Shown piece after piece: positions 1 to 12,119 of a stretch of DNA of 64,000 nucleotides; the first letter of the stretch is position 1; each line of letters begins with the position of its first letter. The notes below the pieces were generated by a model. The model made no database searches. It had not been told where the DNA came from and worked only from the letters and a program-made list of their open reading frames with translations. Made by a program: the position numbers and the translations under genes. Source of the stretch: Theobroma cacao (taxonomy: Eukaryota; Streptophyta; Magnoliopsida; Malvales; Malvaceae); the NCBI RefSeq assembly GCF_000208745.1, contig NC_030851.1, forward strand, positions 7,291,535 through 7,355,534, read 5' to 3'.

Positions 1-355
1 GTTGATCAAATGGCAGCAAAAGCTTTTAAGTGGCAGGCAAAGAAAATGGGCAGAAACATGAGAATAGTGAATAGGTATAGCAACTAATCTTAAATCATTC
101 ATCTTTGAGTAAAGCAGAGCTCAACATAAACAACAAATAATAATAATAATAATAATAAATGAAATATAATATAACAAGAAAAAATAAGAAAATGCTACAT
201 CCAAGTGTAGAAACAGATTTTGCAATCATAAGGACATAATTGAGCATTTCTGTGAGCATGATTGAATTTTTTTTCTCTAATTGCATGGATTGCCAGGTGG
301 ATGTGTAAAAGCATGTGTGTGAGAGACGAGGATATTAACACAGCAAATATAATAC
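1..355. other. Intron of the PHP gene with an AAT microsatellite
   Basis: The donor site after the fourth visible exon (GTATTA, minus strand, at 350-355) opens an intron whose acceptor is not in the window. It holds an AAT/ATT triplet run near 137-161. No coding similarity to the end of a PHP protein was seen in any frame. Confidence 0.5.
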
Positions 356-2959
356 CTGCCAATCTTCCATCACTTCTGTAAACCTCCATTCCATGAAGCC
401 CTGCATCTTTTAACCTTCTTATGATGGGAATAGGATTCTTTAGTGCCCAGGGATGAGCCAGCACTGCTAAACCCCCTGTTTCACATATAAGCTGCACTGC
501 TTCTTCTGCAAGAGGCTCGCTTCCCCTAACCAAGGACCAAACAAAAATTCTCATAAATCCTTTCTTTAAAAAATTAAGAAATATGCATGGAGCATTATCA
601 AGGGGGAAAAGATACAAATAAGAAAAGATGATTACGTGGAATAAGCAGGTCCACCATCATATAAATATCTGGCAAAAGCTTGTTTTAGATTCTCTACATA
701 ACCTGCTTCAACCATAGCTCGAGCTACATGCAGTCTCCCAGGAGCCACTCCCTTGCCTGCAATCTTAGTAACATGCTCCCACTTAAGAGGTAGCTTGAGT
801 TTATTGAGTTTCAAAACCATGTCCTTTGCACGGAGATAACGTCCATCCCTTATGTTAGCCAAGAACGTTTCCAGCTCCTCATACCTTGTTGGGCCACAGC
901 TGCTGTAATATGCAAGGATGTGCACTGGTTCCTCCATTTCAGAGTTCCTGCTTTTGAATCAAGAAATGAAACATAAGAGGTAGACGTACAGAGAACGAAA
1001 AACAACTGGACAGTCTGCTTCTTTCAGAAAGGGCTAACTTTGGCCACATCTCACTAAAATCCAGGATTTGACAAATTTAGCCCCTGAAGCCAGAGGATAA
1101 ATCGTCTGAAAGTACCAGGAGACAGTCCTGGCTCATGTAAATAACTATTAAAAATATTAAAAGAAAAACTGCATTAACTAATGTTGATTGTATTAATTGA
1201 ACAAAAACCTTGGTGAGAATATTGTGCTGATCTCAACACCAGGGATTATCTTGATACCAAATCTGCGAGCTGTTTCTATGGCCTCAGGGATCCCAGACAT
1301 TGTATCATGATCTGTCAGAGCAAGAACTTTCACCTGTTCTGAACACAATGTACTAATTAAATTCCAATTACTTACAATGTATTAAAGAACCTATATGCAA
1401 GGGCTGCCAATTTATTCAACGAAACAGTTGAAAGAAACAAAACATGAAAGATTAAATTGGCAGTAAAGAATTAATTTCTAATAGATATCTCCACATAAAG
1501 GATCCTTGAATGCCTCCTACAATACTAGTCTGCTCCCTAAAATGAAACTGATTTCCTATTTTGAATTTTGTTATTCCTCAAACTTTACACGCATTTGGGA
1601 ATTCAAGCTCAATTAAGCAGCTCCGTAGTCTCAGTTGAAGGTCAGTCAAAACGAAACTCACTTAAAACAAAAGAGAAATGTGTGAAAACATTTCAATATG
1701 CAAAAAATGACTCACAACAACATCAGACAATTATCAAAAACCTGTCATATTTCAATCCAGAAACCTTTTTCCTGTTTCCTCAGTGAGTGTTTGTGTTTAA
1801 AAAGGAAAAAAAAAAGGAGGGTAGAGGGGAAGGGAGCAAGAAAAACAGAAACATATAGAGTGAACAGTTTAAAAAACTACTAGCTTAGTAGCTTCTGTCC
1901 TCTGCTGGGTAGCTTTGGCCATTTATGTGCTACCTAGAATCTATTTAGTTCACGGGCGGATTTTGTTGGCTAAATTAGACCCAAGCTCCGACATCCATAA
2001 CCATGACACCTTCCTGTCAAATGCTAATGTGACAAATTTTGAAAAGATACTTCTTGCTGGAATTCACCTCCAAAACTTTGCACTTTTACCCTTTTTTTTC
2101 AACCAACAACCACAAAAATACATAGATATGGACCATCATAGATTTCACAATTACTAGCTAGTACACAGTAGCATTAAATTTGCAAGCAAGAAAAAGGAAC
2201 AGCACTAGGAAAAATAAAATTAGAAACTTGAACATAAGAGACAGACACAAAAGTACAAGTCTTTAAATGTTCACTCAACGGTACAAGAAGAAGACATAGC
2301 CATAGCCTTGGTATCCAGAGCCTATAGGAGTCAAAGAATGAGTTAAACCAATAAAAAACAAAACATGTAACAGAATACATAGAGAAATTTACATACAAAA
2401 AGCAAAACATTTCCATCAAATGTTCAAGAAAGACAATACACCTTTATAACAGTAAACGCAATAAATCCACAAAAAGTACGACTTATATTTCAGCTATTCA
2501 ATCAAAAAATTTTGGATGAAGCATTCATTCAAAAACTCCAACAACAGAGAATATTCAGAAACAAAAAGCAAAACCCATATCTGATATCGTTTTAATATAA
2601 ATAGGGAAAGAATCTTGACTCACCCCATTGCCATGAGCTCTCTCAACGAGCTTAGAAGGGGACAAGAACCCATCACTATGTTTAGAATGGGAATGCAATT
2701 CAAACACCACTTTCTCCATGCCTCTTCCCAGACTCTTCTGCACCCCAAAATCATCCACCACCCACGAAGATAAGGCCGCTGTGGAAGAAGAATTCTGGTG
2801 ATCCAAATAAACCCATTCAGTCACCGACTTGAAAGCCAGAGTTTGCTCAGCGGTCATCTTCCGCTTGCTACCCCCACGCTTCTTCTTCTTCTTCCTCTTC
2901 TTGTCTTTTGCTTTGTTGTTATTATTGCAACTGGAATTGCTATCGCCAAGCCCAACCAT
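356..2959 (-). CDS. PHP-domain phosphoesterase (TrpH/YciV-like), 5' part, runs off the left edge
   Basis: Four coding exons are visible on the minus strand: 2624-2959, 1209-1333, 636-947 and 356-525, all with GT-AG borders and matching phases, giving about 314 residues before the window ends. The start codon is 2957-2959. Seen: a Lys/Arg-rich N-terminus (residues about 17-35), then PHP metal-site motifs HSHSKHSDG (about residues 90-98), LTDHDTMSG, GVEIST, HILAYY and LAHPWAL. These match the polymerase-and-histidinol-phosphatase fold, whose TrpH/RnaAM-type members hydrolyse 3',5'-nucleoside bisphosphates and short RNAs using a trinuclear metal centre. Exon 1 ends HGNG and joins VKVLALTDHD, restoring motif II. 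Intron 1 is 1,290 bp. The C-terminal exons must lie left of position 1; nothing resembling them was seen in 1-355. The family call is firm; the precise substrate is inferred. Confidence 0.88.
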
Positions 2960-3008
2960 GGATGATGAATTCTTTGTTTTTCTTTTGACCCGAGGGAGAG
3001 AAAGGATT

Positions 3009-3020
3009 GGGGGGGGGGGG
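3009..3020. repeat. G12 homopolymer in the PHP gene 5' leader region
   Basis: Twelve G in a row on the plus strand (C12 in the sense of the gene), about 50 bp upstream of the PHP start codon and so probably within its 5' leader. Homopolymers of this length vary easily and could affect leader structure. Confidence 0.8.
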
Positions 3021-4081
3021 AAGATAGAGAGAGAACAGTAGAAATAGTAAAAGAGAAAAAGAGGATGACTGCAAAAAGAAAGGTACTATTTTCTATTATT
3101 TTAGGATAGATAGTAGATTAGACAGATGGAAGTTTTGACGAGAGATTAGATACGTAAAAGGCCAAGACAAAGGCAGAAGCAGGGGCAGGACGCCAGGGCC
3201 AGAGCCATAGGGGGGCTACCCTACACTGCCCAATACTGGGCACTGCCCTTGCTTTGTTTTGTGTCACAGCTCGATGTTGTAGGTCACAGGTGTCCTTCTT
3301 TCCTTTTGGTCCGAAAGATGTACCTTTGTTTTTCTGACCCTCTTCCTTCTTCCCCCATTACCCATTTCTTCTACTTTATTATTGTTATAATAATGACTCT
3401 AATTTTTACTAGTAATTTCTAAAAACTACAAAGCAAATCTATACTTTTCTAGTGAAAGATTTCTATATTGCCTAGATTTTTTTTTATTTTATTCTCTATA
3501 TTAATTAAAAAACAAAAAATAATTTGGAATTATCCAGCCCCACCTTGAAAGAATTTTAATTTAACCAATATGGAGAGCTCAATTTAATTAATTATTTTTC
3601 TCCTTTTATAAAAATAAAAGTACTAAGCCTGGCGGTGGGTCATGCCCTACCTGCACGACATGGACTCTATTCGAGGCATTAAAATCCTAGAGAAATTTGT
3701 TTTTTCAATTTTACTTTGTCAAGCCTACCGTACAAATTATAGTAGAATATTAATCGTGCCAATTGTTAAATTTAAATTTTGAGCTTCACATTAAATATTA
3801 AAAATAACCTTAATTATCCATAGGACATCCAGAAATTCAATCTATGCGATTAATTTGGTATATTGTATTGTAAGATTATCCTTTTAAGTTTCTAACCTAA
3901 ACTTTAGGCCTTCTTTTGATAATGAAAATTTTAAGAAAAAAATTATGAATTTGTAATTTTAACTTAGAGATTTTAAATTTAAAATTTATAAAATAAAAAT
4001 TACTTTTTAAATTTAATATCATAAATTGAGTGATATCACTTCATTAGATGAATCATTAAAAAAAAATCCTCTGTCAAGACT
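3021..4081. other. Intergenic: upstream region of the PHP gene, no gene seen
   Basis: AT-rich DNA between the PHP gene and the copia element. 3060-3400 is relatively GC-rich and contains purine- and pyrimidine-rich stretches, as expected for a promoter or leader. The rest (3400-4081) is AT-rich with no supportable reading frame. Confidence 0.5.
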
Positions 4082-4086
4082 CTAAA
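4082..4086. repeat. Target-site duplication CTAAA, left copy, copia element 1
   Basis: CTAAA directly precedes the left LTR and is repeated at 9944-9948 directly after the right LTR. A perfect 5-bp duplication is what Ty1/copia integrase leaves. Confidence 0.85.
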
Positions 4087-4410
4087 TGTTGTAAAATATA
4101 ACTTTGAAAGAAAAAAATTAGAGGGGGGTAATTAGAAGGTAAAAAGATCTTCTATTTTTATTTCTTTTGAAGGGTGTATACCATCAACTATAATACCTCT
4201 GTTTATACGTTTACATAGATGGAGGGAGAATATATTTACATAAATAGAAATGATGAACTTAGCAGTTAGGAATGTATATATATGAATGGATCCAAAAGAT
4301 AGGGATATACTTACATAAATATATACATTAGGTATAAAGAGGTACATTGGATTTGAGAAGATACATTGGATATAATGAAATACAATAGATATTCACATAT
4401 GTTCATAACA
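4087..4410 (-). repeat. 3' LTR of copia element 1 (324 bp)
   Basis: Aligns along its length with 9621-9943 with many substitutions, for example the shared stretch around GTATACCATCAACTATAAT. The visible divergence points to an old insertion. Confidence 0.9.
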
Positions 4411-4411
4411 C

Positions 4412-7400
4412 TCCTCCTTGAATGTCCATTATTTTAAGAATATGTTTCATTAAAACCTTACTAAAAAAAATTTTATTAAAAAAAAATCCTAATTGAGGAA
4501 AAATAGTACATAATTCTTTTCAAATATACGCTTTAAAATACTATCTCATTAAAAACCTCATAAAGAAAAACCCAATGGGAAAAAAGAGTACCGTACATAT
4601 CTTACTCCTTTCAATGACTGCATTATTTGAGATCTTTAAAATGTATTCCAATCTTTTATACCAACTTGTCAAATGTTACAGTAGGAAGGGCTTTGGTGAA
4701 CTAAATTTGCTAGATTGTCACTTGAACGAATCTATTGAATACTAATATCACCATTTTCTTAGAGATCATGAGTGAAGAAGAACTTTGGTGAAATATGTTT
4801 TGTCTTATTACCTTTAATGTATCCTTTCTTCAATTGAGTTATGCAAGTAGTATTATACTCATATAGCATCGTTGGATTTTTCTTTTTGATTGATAAGTCA
4901 CACGATCCTCGAATATGTTGAATGACGGATTTTAAACAAACACATTCACGACTTATCTCATAAATTTTTAAATTTATGCATGGTTAGAAGAAGTAACAAC
5001 TATAGTTTATTTTACAGAACATCATGGAATAGTCATGCCTCCATATGTGAATAATTAACTTGTTTGACATCAAGCTTTGCCTCATGAATTGCTAAAATTT
5101 ATACATGGTTGGAAGAAAAAGCAACTATAATTTATTTTTTAGAACGCCATGAAATAGTCGTACCTCCATATGTGAATAAATAACCTATCTGAGATCAAGC
5201 TTTGTGTGGATTAAATAAATATCCAACATCTGCAAAACCAATTAAATCTAATTTGGATACTTTTGAGTAATATAAACTTATATTTATAATCTCTTGGAGA
5301 TATCTAAGTATATGTTTAATTCCATTCTAATGTCTTTGAGTTAGAGCATAATTATATTTTACTAATAAATTTACGGTAAAAGATATATTAGGTCGTGTAT
5401 TGCTAACAAGATATATTAGTACTCCAATTGTACTAAAATATGGTACTTCAAAACCAAGTAGTTTTTCATCATTCTTTTGAAGTTGAAAGTGATCCTTTTT
5501 CACATATAATGTTCTTGCAACTATTGGTGAACTCAATAGATATGCTTTGTTTATATAAAATTATTTTACCACTTTTGCTATATAATTTGATTGATAGACA
5601 AAAATTTCATTCGTCAAGTGCTCAATTTGAAAACCTAAACAAAATTTTGTTTGCGAAGGTCTTTCATTTTAAATTCTTTTTTTAAGTAATTCAAAGTTTT
5701 TAATAACTTTTTAGTAGTTCCAATAATATTTAAGCCATCAACATAAATAGCAATTATGACAAATTCAAATTCAAATCCAAATCCTTTTATGAAAACATAT
5801 AGGCATATAGGCTTATTTTTATAGCCTTATTGTAACAAATATTCACTAAAGCGATTATATCACATGCGTTTAAATTATTTTAATTAATACAAAGATTTAT
5901 TTAATCTAATTGAATAAATTTCTTAAGAATTCAATTTATGTGCTTCAAGCAATTTTAATCTTTCAGGGATTTTCATATAGATATCGTTGTTAAGTGAGTC
6001 ATATAAATATATTGTAATGACATCCATTAGATGAATTTCAAGTTTCTCATGCATTACTAGACTAATTAAATATTGAAATGTAATTAAATCCACCGCAAGA
6101 GAATATGTCTCTTCATAATCAATACTAGACCTTTGAGTAAAACCTTGTACGACAAGCCGTGCTTTGTATCTCACAATTTTATTTTTCTCATTTCTTTTTC
6201 GCACAAATACCTATTTATATCCCACTAGTTTTACATCATTTGGTGTTCAAACCATAAGTCCAAAAACTTCACATTTTGCAAGTAAATTTAATTCTACCTT
6301 GACTGTGTTTTTCCATATTGACCAATCATTTTAATTTCTATATTCTTTAACAGATTTTGGTTCAAGATCCTCATTTTCATTCCTGATGTTAAGCGTTACA
6401 TTATATGCAAAATATCATCGAAGTTTATTTTATTTTAGTTCCATTTTTTTCCTGTTATGATATAATTTATTGAGATCTCTTCATTTTTATTGAGCTCAGG
6501 CATCTGGATTTCTTCTTGAATTATGTCAGCGATCTCTTATGGAGTTTTTGTTTTATTTTTCTGACCATCTTGAATATTTGCTCATTTTCTTTTTTAAGGA
6601 TTTTTATCTTTGGAATCGATTGGTCTTCCACGCTTCTGGCATGTTTAAGACTTATTAGCAATAACTGGTTGTCTTTCAGGGATATCATTTCTAATTGAAG
6701 CATTTTCAGTTGCTATATGAGATTTAGTTATTCTCTTTAAGTCAGTAAATGCATATAGCAGTTGATTTGTTATATTTTGTAAATTTATTATCTTTTGAAC
6801 TTCAATTTCACATTAGTTTGTGTGATGATCAAAACTAGATAATGATAATTCATTCAAAGAAAAAAATTTTTCTAGTTGTTTATTTTCTCCTCCTAATGCT
6901 GGGAAAATTGTTTCATTAAAATGACAATAAAAAAACTTGCCATGAATAAATCTCCGGTTAACGGTTCTAAATATTTAATTATAGATGAAAATTCATATCC
7001 AACATATATTCTTAGCATCCATAAATGACTCATCTTTGTGCATTATGGTGGAGTAATTAAGACATATATCGCACATCCAAATATTTTTTAGATGGGGAAT
7101 ATTTGATTCTTTACCATAAACCAATTGTATAAGGAAAAATTTATGATAATTCAATGGCTTGATGCTTACAAGTTTTGCTACATTCAAAATGGCATGTCCC
7201 CAAGCAAAAATGGAGAGTTTAGATTTTATAAGTAATGGCCTTGCGATCAATTTGAGGCATTTAATAAATGATTCTGCTAGACTATTTTGTGTATCAACAT
7301 AAGCAATAGGATGTTCAACAGTTATTTCAACTCACATGCAATATTCATTAAAGGCTTGATATGTAAATTCACCAGCATTTTCAAGACGAATTGTCTTGAT

Positions 7401-8856
7401 TGCATAGTTAGGAAAATGTGCTCGCAAGCGAATAAATTGTGTAAGTAATCTTGCAAATGCAAAATTGTGAGTTGATAATAAGTACACATGTAACCATCTT
7501 GTCAATACATCGATCAAAACCATAAAATATTTAAATAGTCCACATGGTGGATGTATAAGCCAACATATATCACCCTAAATATGTTCCAAAACTAAAAAGA
7601 TTCAGCCTCAACTTTAACTGGTGATAACCTTATAATTAATTTGCTTTGAAAGTAAGCAGCATATGAGAATTCATTATATTGAAAAATCTTTTGATTTTTC
7701 AATAAATGATCACATGAATTTTTAATAATTGTTCATGTTATTATTGATCCGAGATGGCCTAACCAGTCATGCCAAATATTAAAATCATTAGTAAGCTTCT
7801 GGTTTACAATAGCATGAGTTTCAATCATTCTAATATTTGTGTAATACAATCTAGAGAACAGAGCGAGTAAATTTTCCAATACACATTTCTTACCCAATAT
7901 GATAGATGTAATAGGGAGATATTCAATATTTTTTTCATTTATTGTTTCAATATGATATCCATTCAAACAAATATCTTTAAAACTTAACAGATTTTTTTTT
8001 TGAGTCTTAGTAGAAAATAATGCTTCTTTGATTATAACTCTTGTTCCTCTGGATAGTGAAATATTAGTTTTTTTTTTAGTCTTTAATAAATCTTGTACTA
8101 TTAGATATTGTATTAACATTAACGAGAGGAATATCCATATTTTCTGCAATAAAACAAGCTATATAATAGTAAATTTACAAGTTAACATAAATTAACATTA
8201 TATATAAAATTTAATACATTATATATCATTTACATGTAATGAGAACATAAAGAAATGCATTTTCCTAATAGAGTAATATCAAAGCACACTAACAAACTGA
8301 TTAATAAATTTCATTTTTTGAAATTTCTGTTACCATCACCAACCATAGCATCACTAATCAGATTATCAATTCGTCCTTCAGAGTGGACAAAAAAATTAGC
8401 AACATCCAGATGTGTCACGTTAACTTGGCCATGGTTAATATCATTTTCAACAAAATTTGTTTTGATATTTTTTCCTTTATCTTTTAATGATGTTTGATAA
8501 AATTCAACAAGATATTTTGACGTACGATAAGTACATGACCAATGACATTTCATGCCATATCTATAATAAACATTTTTTGTATTCTTTTTATTATGTCCAC
8601 TTCTATCATTTTTTTTTGTATCTCTCCCATTATTCACCCACTTCTAGTGGTTAAATGCATTCTGGTTGTTAGAATAGTAATTACTAGGACTACGTCGGTT
8701 GTAAAAATTATGACAACTTCTTTCATGTCCATGTCCACGACCTTGGTCGTGGTCATAATTATAAAATGATGTCACATTCACTTTAAGGAATGAAGTATAA
8801 CCAGTTAGACGAGATTCATGATTTTTCATAAGTGATTTGTTATTTTGCTCAGCCAT
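4412..8856 (-). pseudogene. Broken gag-pol of copia element 1
   Basis: Fragments in several frames on the minus strand. 8311-8856: gag C-terminus with an RNA-binding stretch in which the CCHC zinc knuckle is damaged (reads YYRYGMKCHWSCTYR, with cysteines lost). 7733-8149: GAG-pre-integrase (HDWLGHLG). 6993-7523: integrase core and C-terminal part (AHFPNYAIKTIRLENAGEFT; PLLIKSKLSIFAWGHAI). 5923-6204: reverse transcriptase N-terminal part (YKARLVVQGFTQR). 5327-5536: reverse transcriptase end and connection (NTRPNISFTVNLL). About 4950-5210: RNase H. The pieces match the corresponding fragments of copia element 2. No frame joins them, so no protein is expected. Confidence 0.85.
4955..5208 (-). 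repeat. Diverged tandem duplication (period about 125 bp) in the RNase H region
   Basis: Two imperfect copies, the second starting about 125 bp after the first. Each contains ATGGTT.GAAGAA..AACTATA and CTCCATATGTGAATAA and ends in ATCAAGCTTTG. The corresponding region of copia element 2 (27830-27960) appears to have one copy, so this duplication arose within element 1. Confidence 0.7.
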
Positions 8857-9620
8857 GAGAAGACATGAAATTAGTTTATAATATTTTTTAAAGCCTTTTT
8901 TATGGTATTGTTACTGCAGGAGCACATTTGAGGTGTGAAAAGTATCAAATATTTTTTTTAACATATCTTCATTAGTAACATTTTCTCCACATAATTTTAA
9001 TTGAGAACTAATTCTAAATATTTCTGAATTGTACTTGCTTACGGATTTAAAATCTTGTAATCATAAATACATCCAACCATAACAAGCTTTTGAAAGAATT
9101 ACTGTTTTCTAGTGATTATATCTATCGTTTAGACTTTCTCAAAGATCAATAAGATCTTTTACTATAAGATACTCAATTTTTAATCCTTCATAGAGATGGT
9201 GATGAAGGAAAATCAATACTTTTGCCTTATCCTGATTCGATGTTTCATTTGCCTTTTTGATTGTGTTTCCAAGACTTATAGCATTTAAATGAATTTCAAC
9301 ATCTAGAATTCAGGTAGATAATTTTTGTCAGTAATATTAAGAGCCACAAATTCAAGCTTCATAAGATTTGATATAGTGAAAACTATTAATAGATAAAAAA
9401 TAAAATATTGTTATCAATAAGTAAAAATAAAAATCAATTGATAATAAAATTTAAAATAAGAAATTGACTAATCATAGATTGAAAATATAATTAAAGTAAT
9501 AAAGCGACACTTGAATTTAAAAGAAAAATTACCTGAAAGAATGTAGCCTTTTAACTTTGAGATGATGACGGAAACTGAACGATATCAAAACTTAAAGATT
9601 AGAATTTCATGTTGATAATG

Positions 9621-9943
9621 TGTTATAAAATAAAATTTTTTAAAAAAAATTTAGAAAAAAGTAGTAAAAAGGTAAAAAGATCTTCTATTTTTTATTTCGT
9701 TTTAAGTGTGTATACCATCAACTATAATGCCTTTATTTTTAGGCTTACATAAATAGAGGGATAATGAATTTATATAAATAAAGATGATGAACTTAGTAGA
9801 TAGGAATGTATATATACTGAATGGATCTAGAAGATAAAAGAATACTTACGTAAATATGTACATTAGATATGAGGAGGTACATTAAATTTAAAGAAATACA
9901 TTGGATATAATGAAATACAATGGATATATATATATTTATAACA
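9621..9943 (-). repeat. 5' LTR of copia element 1 (323 bp)
   Basis: Upstream LTR in the sense of the element. It starts TGTTATAAAA and ends TATAACA on the plus strand and is followed at once by the duplication CTAAA (9944-9948). The LTR edge was chosen because it gives both the TG..CA-type ends and the matching duplication. Confidence 0.88.
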
Positions 9944-10169
9944 CTAAATAAATTTTATTATCACTATGTCTCTTTTTTTCACATTCAAAGCTTGCTTTTG
10001 TGTTTTAATGAGAGTTAACGAGAGTATCTAATTAGTACTAATACAAAAGTAAGTTAATATGTTTTTCTCTTTTTTTTTGTATTGCACATTAATCTTAACA
10101 AATAATTATGTAAATTATTTAATTAAAATTGTAATATAATATTATTAGTTAAGTATATTATAATATTTA

Positions 10170-10640
10170 ATTAAAATTATATCAAGCTTAAGAAAAAGCT
10201 GAAGCAAGTTTTAAAACCCACAAAATAATGGAAGAGAAAGTTTTTGAGAAATAAAGGATTTGTATTTCTTTGGAATGCATTACAAATTAAGGAAGGGGTA
10301 TTTATAGGCTAATAACCCCTCTTGTTAGATAAAATTAAGTTATAAAATAAGAATAATGATAAGAGATTTAATTTAAAAAGATTATTCAAATTAAATTAAA
10401 ATCTTAATCTTAATATAATATAATCTAAATTTAAATATATATAATCAAATTTAAAAATTTAAATCAAATTACATTACGTGGGCTAAACGTATAATCTAAT
10501 TTGTCTCGACTACATAGCGTGTTTGGGTTGTTATTTATGGGGCTGTTTGGCTTACCTAGACTACCTAGCTTACTTGGCTTGCTATCTATGGACTTGTTTA
10601 GTTTGACTAGATTTGTGTGAACTCTTGAATTGTGACATCA
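10170..10640 (-). repeat. Probable isolated LTR fragment
   Basis: Read on the minus strand the block starts near TGATGTCACAATTC. It contains a TATA-type box (TATAAATACCCC at about 10295) followed by a T/C-rich, leader-like stretch with TTTGTAATGCATTCC and AAATACAAATCC, the arrangement of an LTR U3-R-U5. A purine-rich AGAGGTGAA lies next to its presumed 5' end. No partner LTR or clear target duplication was found, so the borders are approximate and it may be an old solo LTR. Confidence 0.4.
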
Positions 10641-12022
10641 TTCACCTCTATAACAAATATAATTTAAAGTTTTCTATAAATATACAATTTTTCAATAATA
10701 TAAGATTTATATGACAATTTTTTCTTCAATATTTATGCATAGACTGCACTAAGAAAGATGCAAATCCTAGCAAAAAGAAACAAGAACGGCAGCGATGAAT
10801 GAATTACCAGTGGGAGTAATAAATCCAGTCTAACGCGATTGGTTAATTCGCCAAAATTTTCAAAAATATTTACTACTTTTTAAGCACTATTAAATTAAAT
10901 AATAATGGGTATTATTTATGAACTTGGCCTTTTGCTTTTACTTTTTTTCCTTTCTAAATTAGTTCGTAAAAATTAAAAGTATCATTGGATTTTTGGAGTG
11001 GATGCTTTAAAATTTTATAAATTATTTAAATAAATTTTTATTCTTTTATAACTTAATCAAATACTTATATTTTTATTTTGACAAAATAAATCTTTATGAC
11101 TAACACTAGCTAATTGTCATTAGTTATAACATTATTTGTTATTTTTTAATTATATCACGTTCACGTGAAGATGAAAATATCACGTGATTATGTCATTATA
11201 TCATATCAGCATGTTATTATCATTCATTATGATATATCAACATATCACTTAATACTACGTGATATAAAATGACAAATGATATTCTGATTAATAATTGTTA
11301 GTAATAGTTAGTTATAAGAATCTATTTGACCTAAAATAAAAGTATAAAATCTAGATTAAACGTAATAAAAAAACAAAAATTATATAGTTTAAATTTTTTT
11401 TAGATATTATGTCGATAGAATTTGACTAATTACAATATTTCTATTATTCCAAAGTGTTATTATTTAAGTCTTTAAAGTGTTTATTTTAAGTATTCAATAT
11501 TTACTAAATACTATGCATAATAAATTATAGTTTTTATGAAAATGAAATTACTATTCAGATGCATTTGTTTGTAAAAGGAAAAAAGACTGGTCCTTTTATT
11601 GCATAACTAAAAGGTTAAGTAAATTTTTATACCATAATAACGGTAATTAAAAATTTTCTTCTACTAAGATCAAATCTAGAATAAAAACTGTGACGTTTTA
11701 TTACAACTCAATTCAGTGTAAACAACAAATAGCAGTTTGCAATTTCTATTACTAATTAGATTTAAATGTTTGTTTTTTTCCTAATATAAAGGTGATTAAT
11801 TTTCGATTGAATTGTCAAACAAGTATAATAAAAATTTGGATAAAATATCCTCGCGTTTTTAAGTTTTAATTGAAATTTTAAACAAGTCTGTTAATTTTTA
11901 AAATAGACATTTTACCTTAAAAATGTAAACACCGTTAATAAAGATTATAAAAAAATTAAAATATTTTTTTTATTAATTTAAAAAATATTATTATTATATT
12001 TAAAAAAAATAGAGAACATTGA

Positions 12023-12119
12023 CTGGTGCGCCCCAAGAGAAGGGAGCACCGATCGGGAGAGAAGCACAAGATCTCGATGCACCCTTTTTCCTGTGCTCCC
12101 CTCTTTTGGGGAGCACCAG
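12023..12119. repeat. 97-bp GC-rich inverted repeat (hairpin)
   Basis: Left arm 12023-12049 and right arm 12093-12119 are reverse complements at 24 of 27 positions (outer ends CTGGTGC / GCACCAG; inner ends GGGAGCAC / GTGCTCCC), with a 43-bp loop. The GC-rich arms stand out in very AT-rich surroundings. The flanks (TTTAAAAAAAAT on the left and ATTTTTTTAAAT on the right) also pair, which extends the stem. It could be a small MITE-like element or a transcribed foldback; the sequence does not decide. Confidence 0.7.

Larger units (their letters stand above)
4087..9943 (-). mobile_element. Ty1/copia LTR retrotransposon 1, full length, decayed
   Basis: A 5.86-kb element on the minus strand, bounded by LTRs (4087-4410 and 9621-9943) that begin TGTT and end AACA as read on the plus strand, and flanked by the duplication CTAAA. 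A polypurine tract AAGGAGGAG (minus strand) abuts the 3' LTR at 4411-4419. Domain order from right to left, read on the minus strand, is gag zinc knuckle, GAG-pre-integrase, integrase, reverse transcriptase, RNase H. Integrase before reverse transcriptase is the copia order. The frame is broken by many stops and frameshifts, so it is not autonomous. Its LTR start (TG..GAA.ATATGTG..AATATCTATT) is shared with copia element 2, so the two belong to one family. Confidence 0.92.

Noticed and set aside
2829..3041. Plus-strand open frame rich in Phe and Leu
   Set aside because: Antisense of the Lys-rich first exon of the PHP gene and of its purine-rich leader.
8255..8769. Plus-strand frames in copia element 1
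   Set aside because: Antisense of the gag region, which has matching sequence in copia element 2 on its coding strand.
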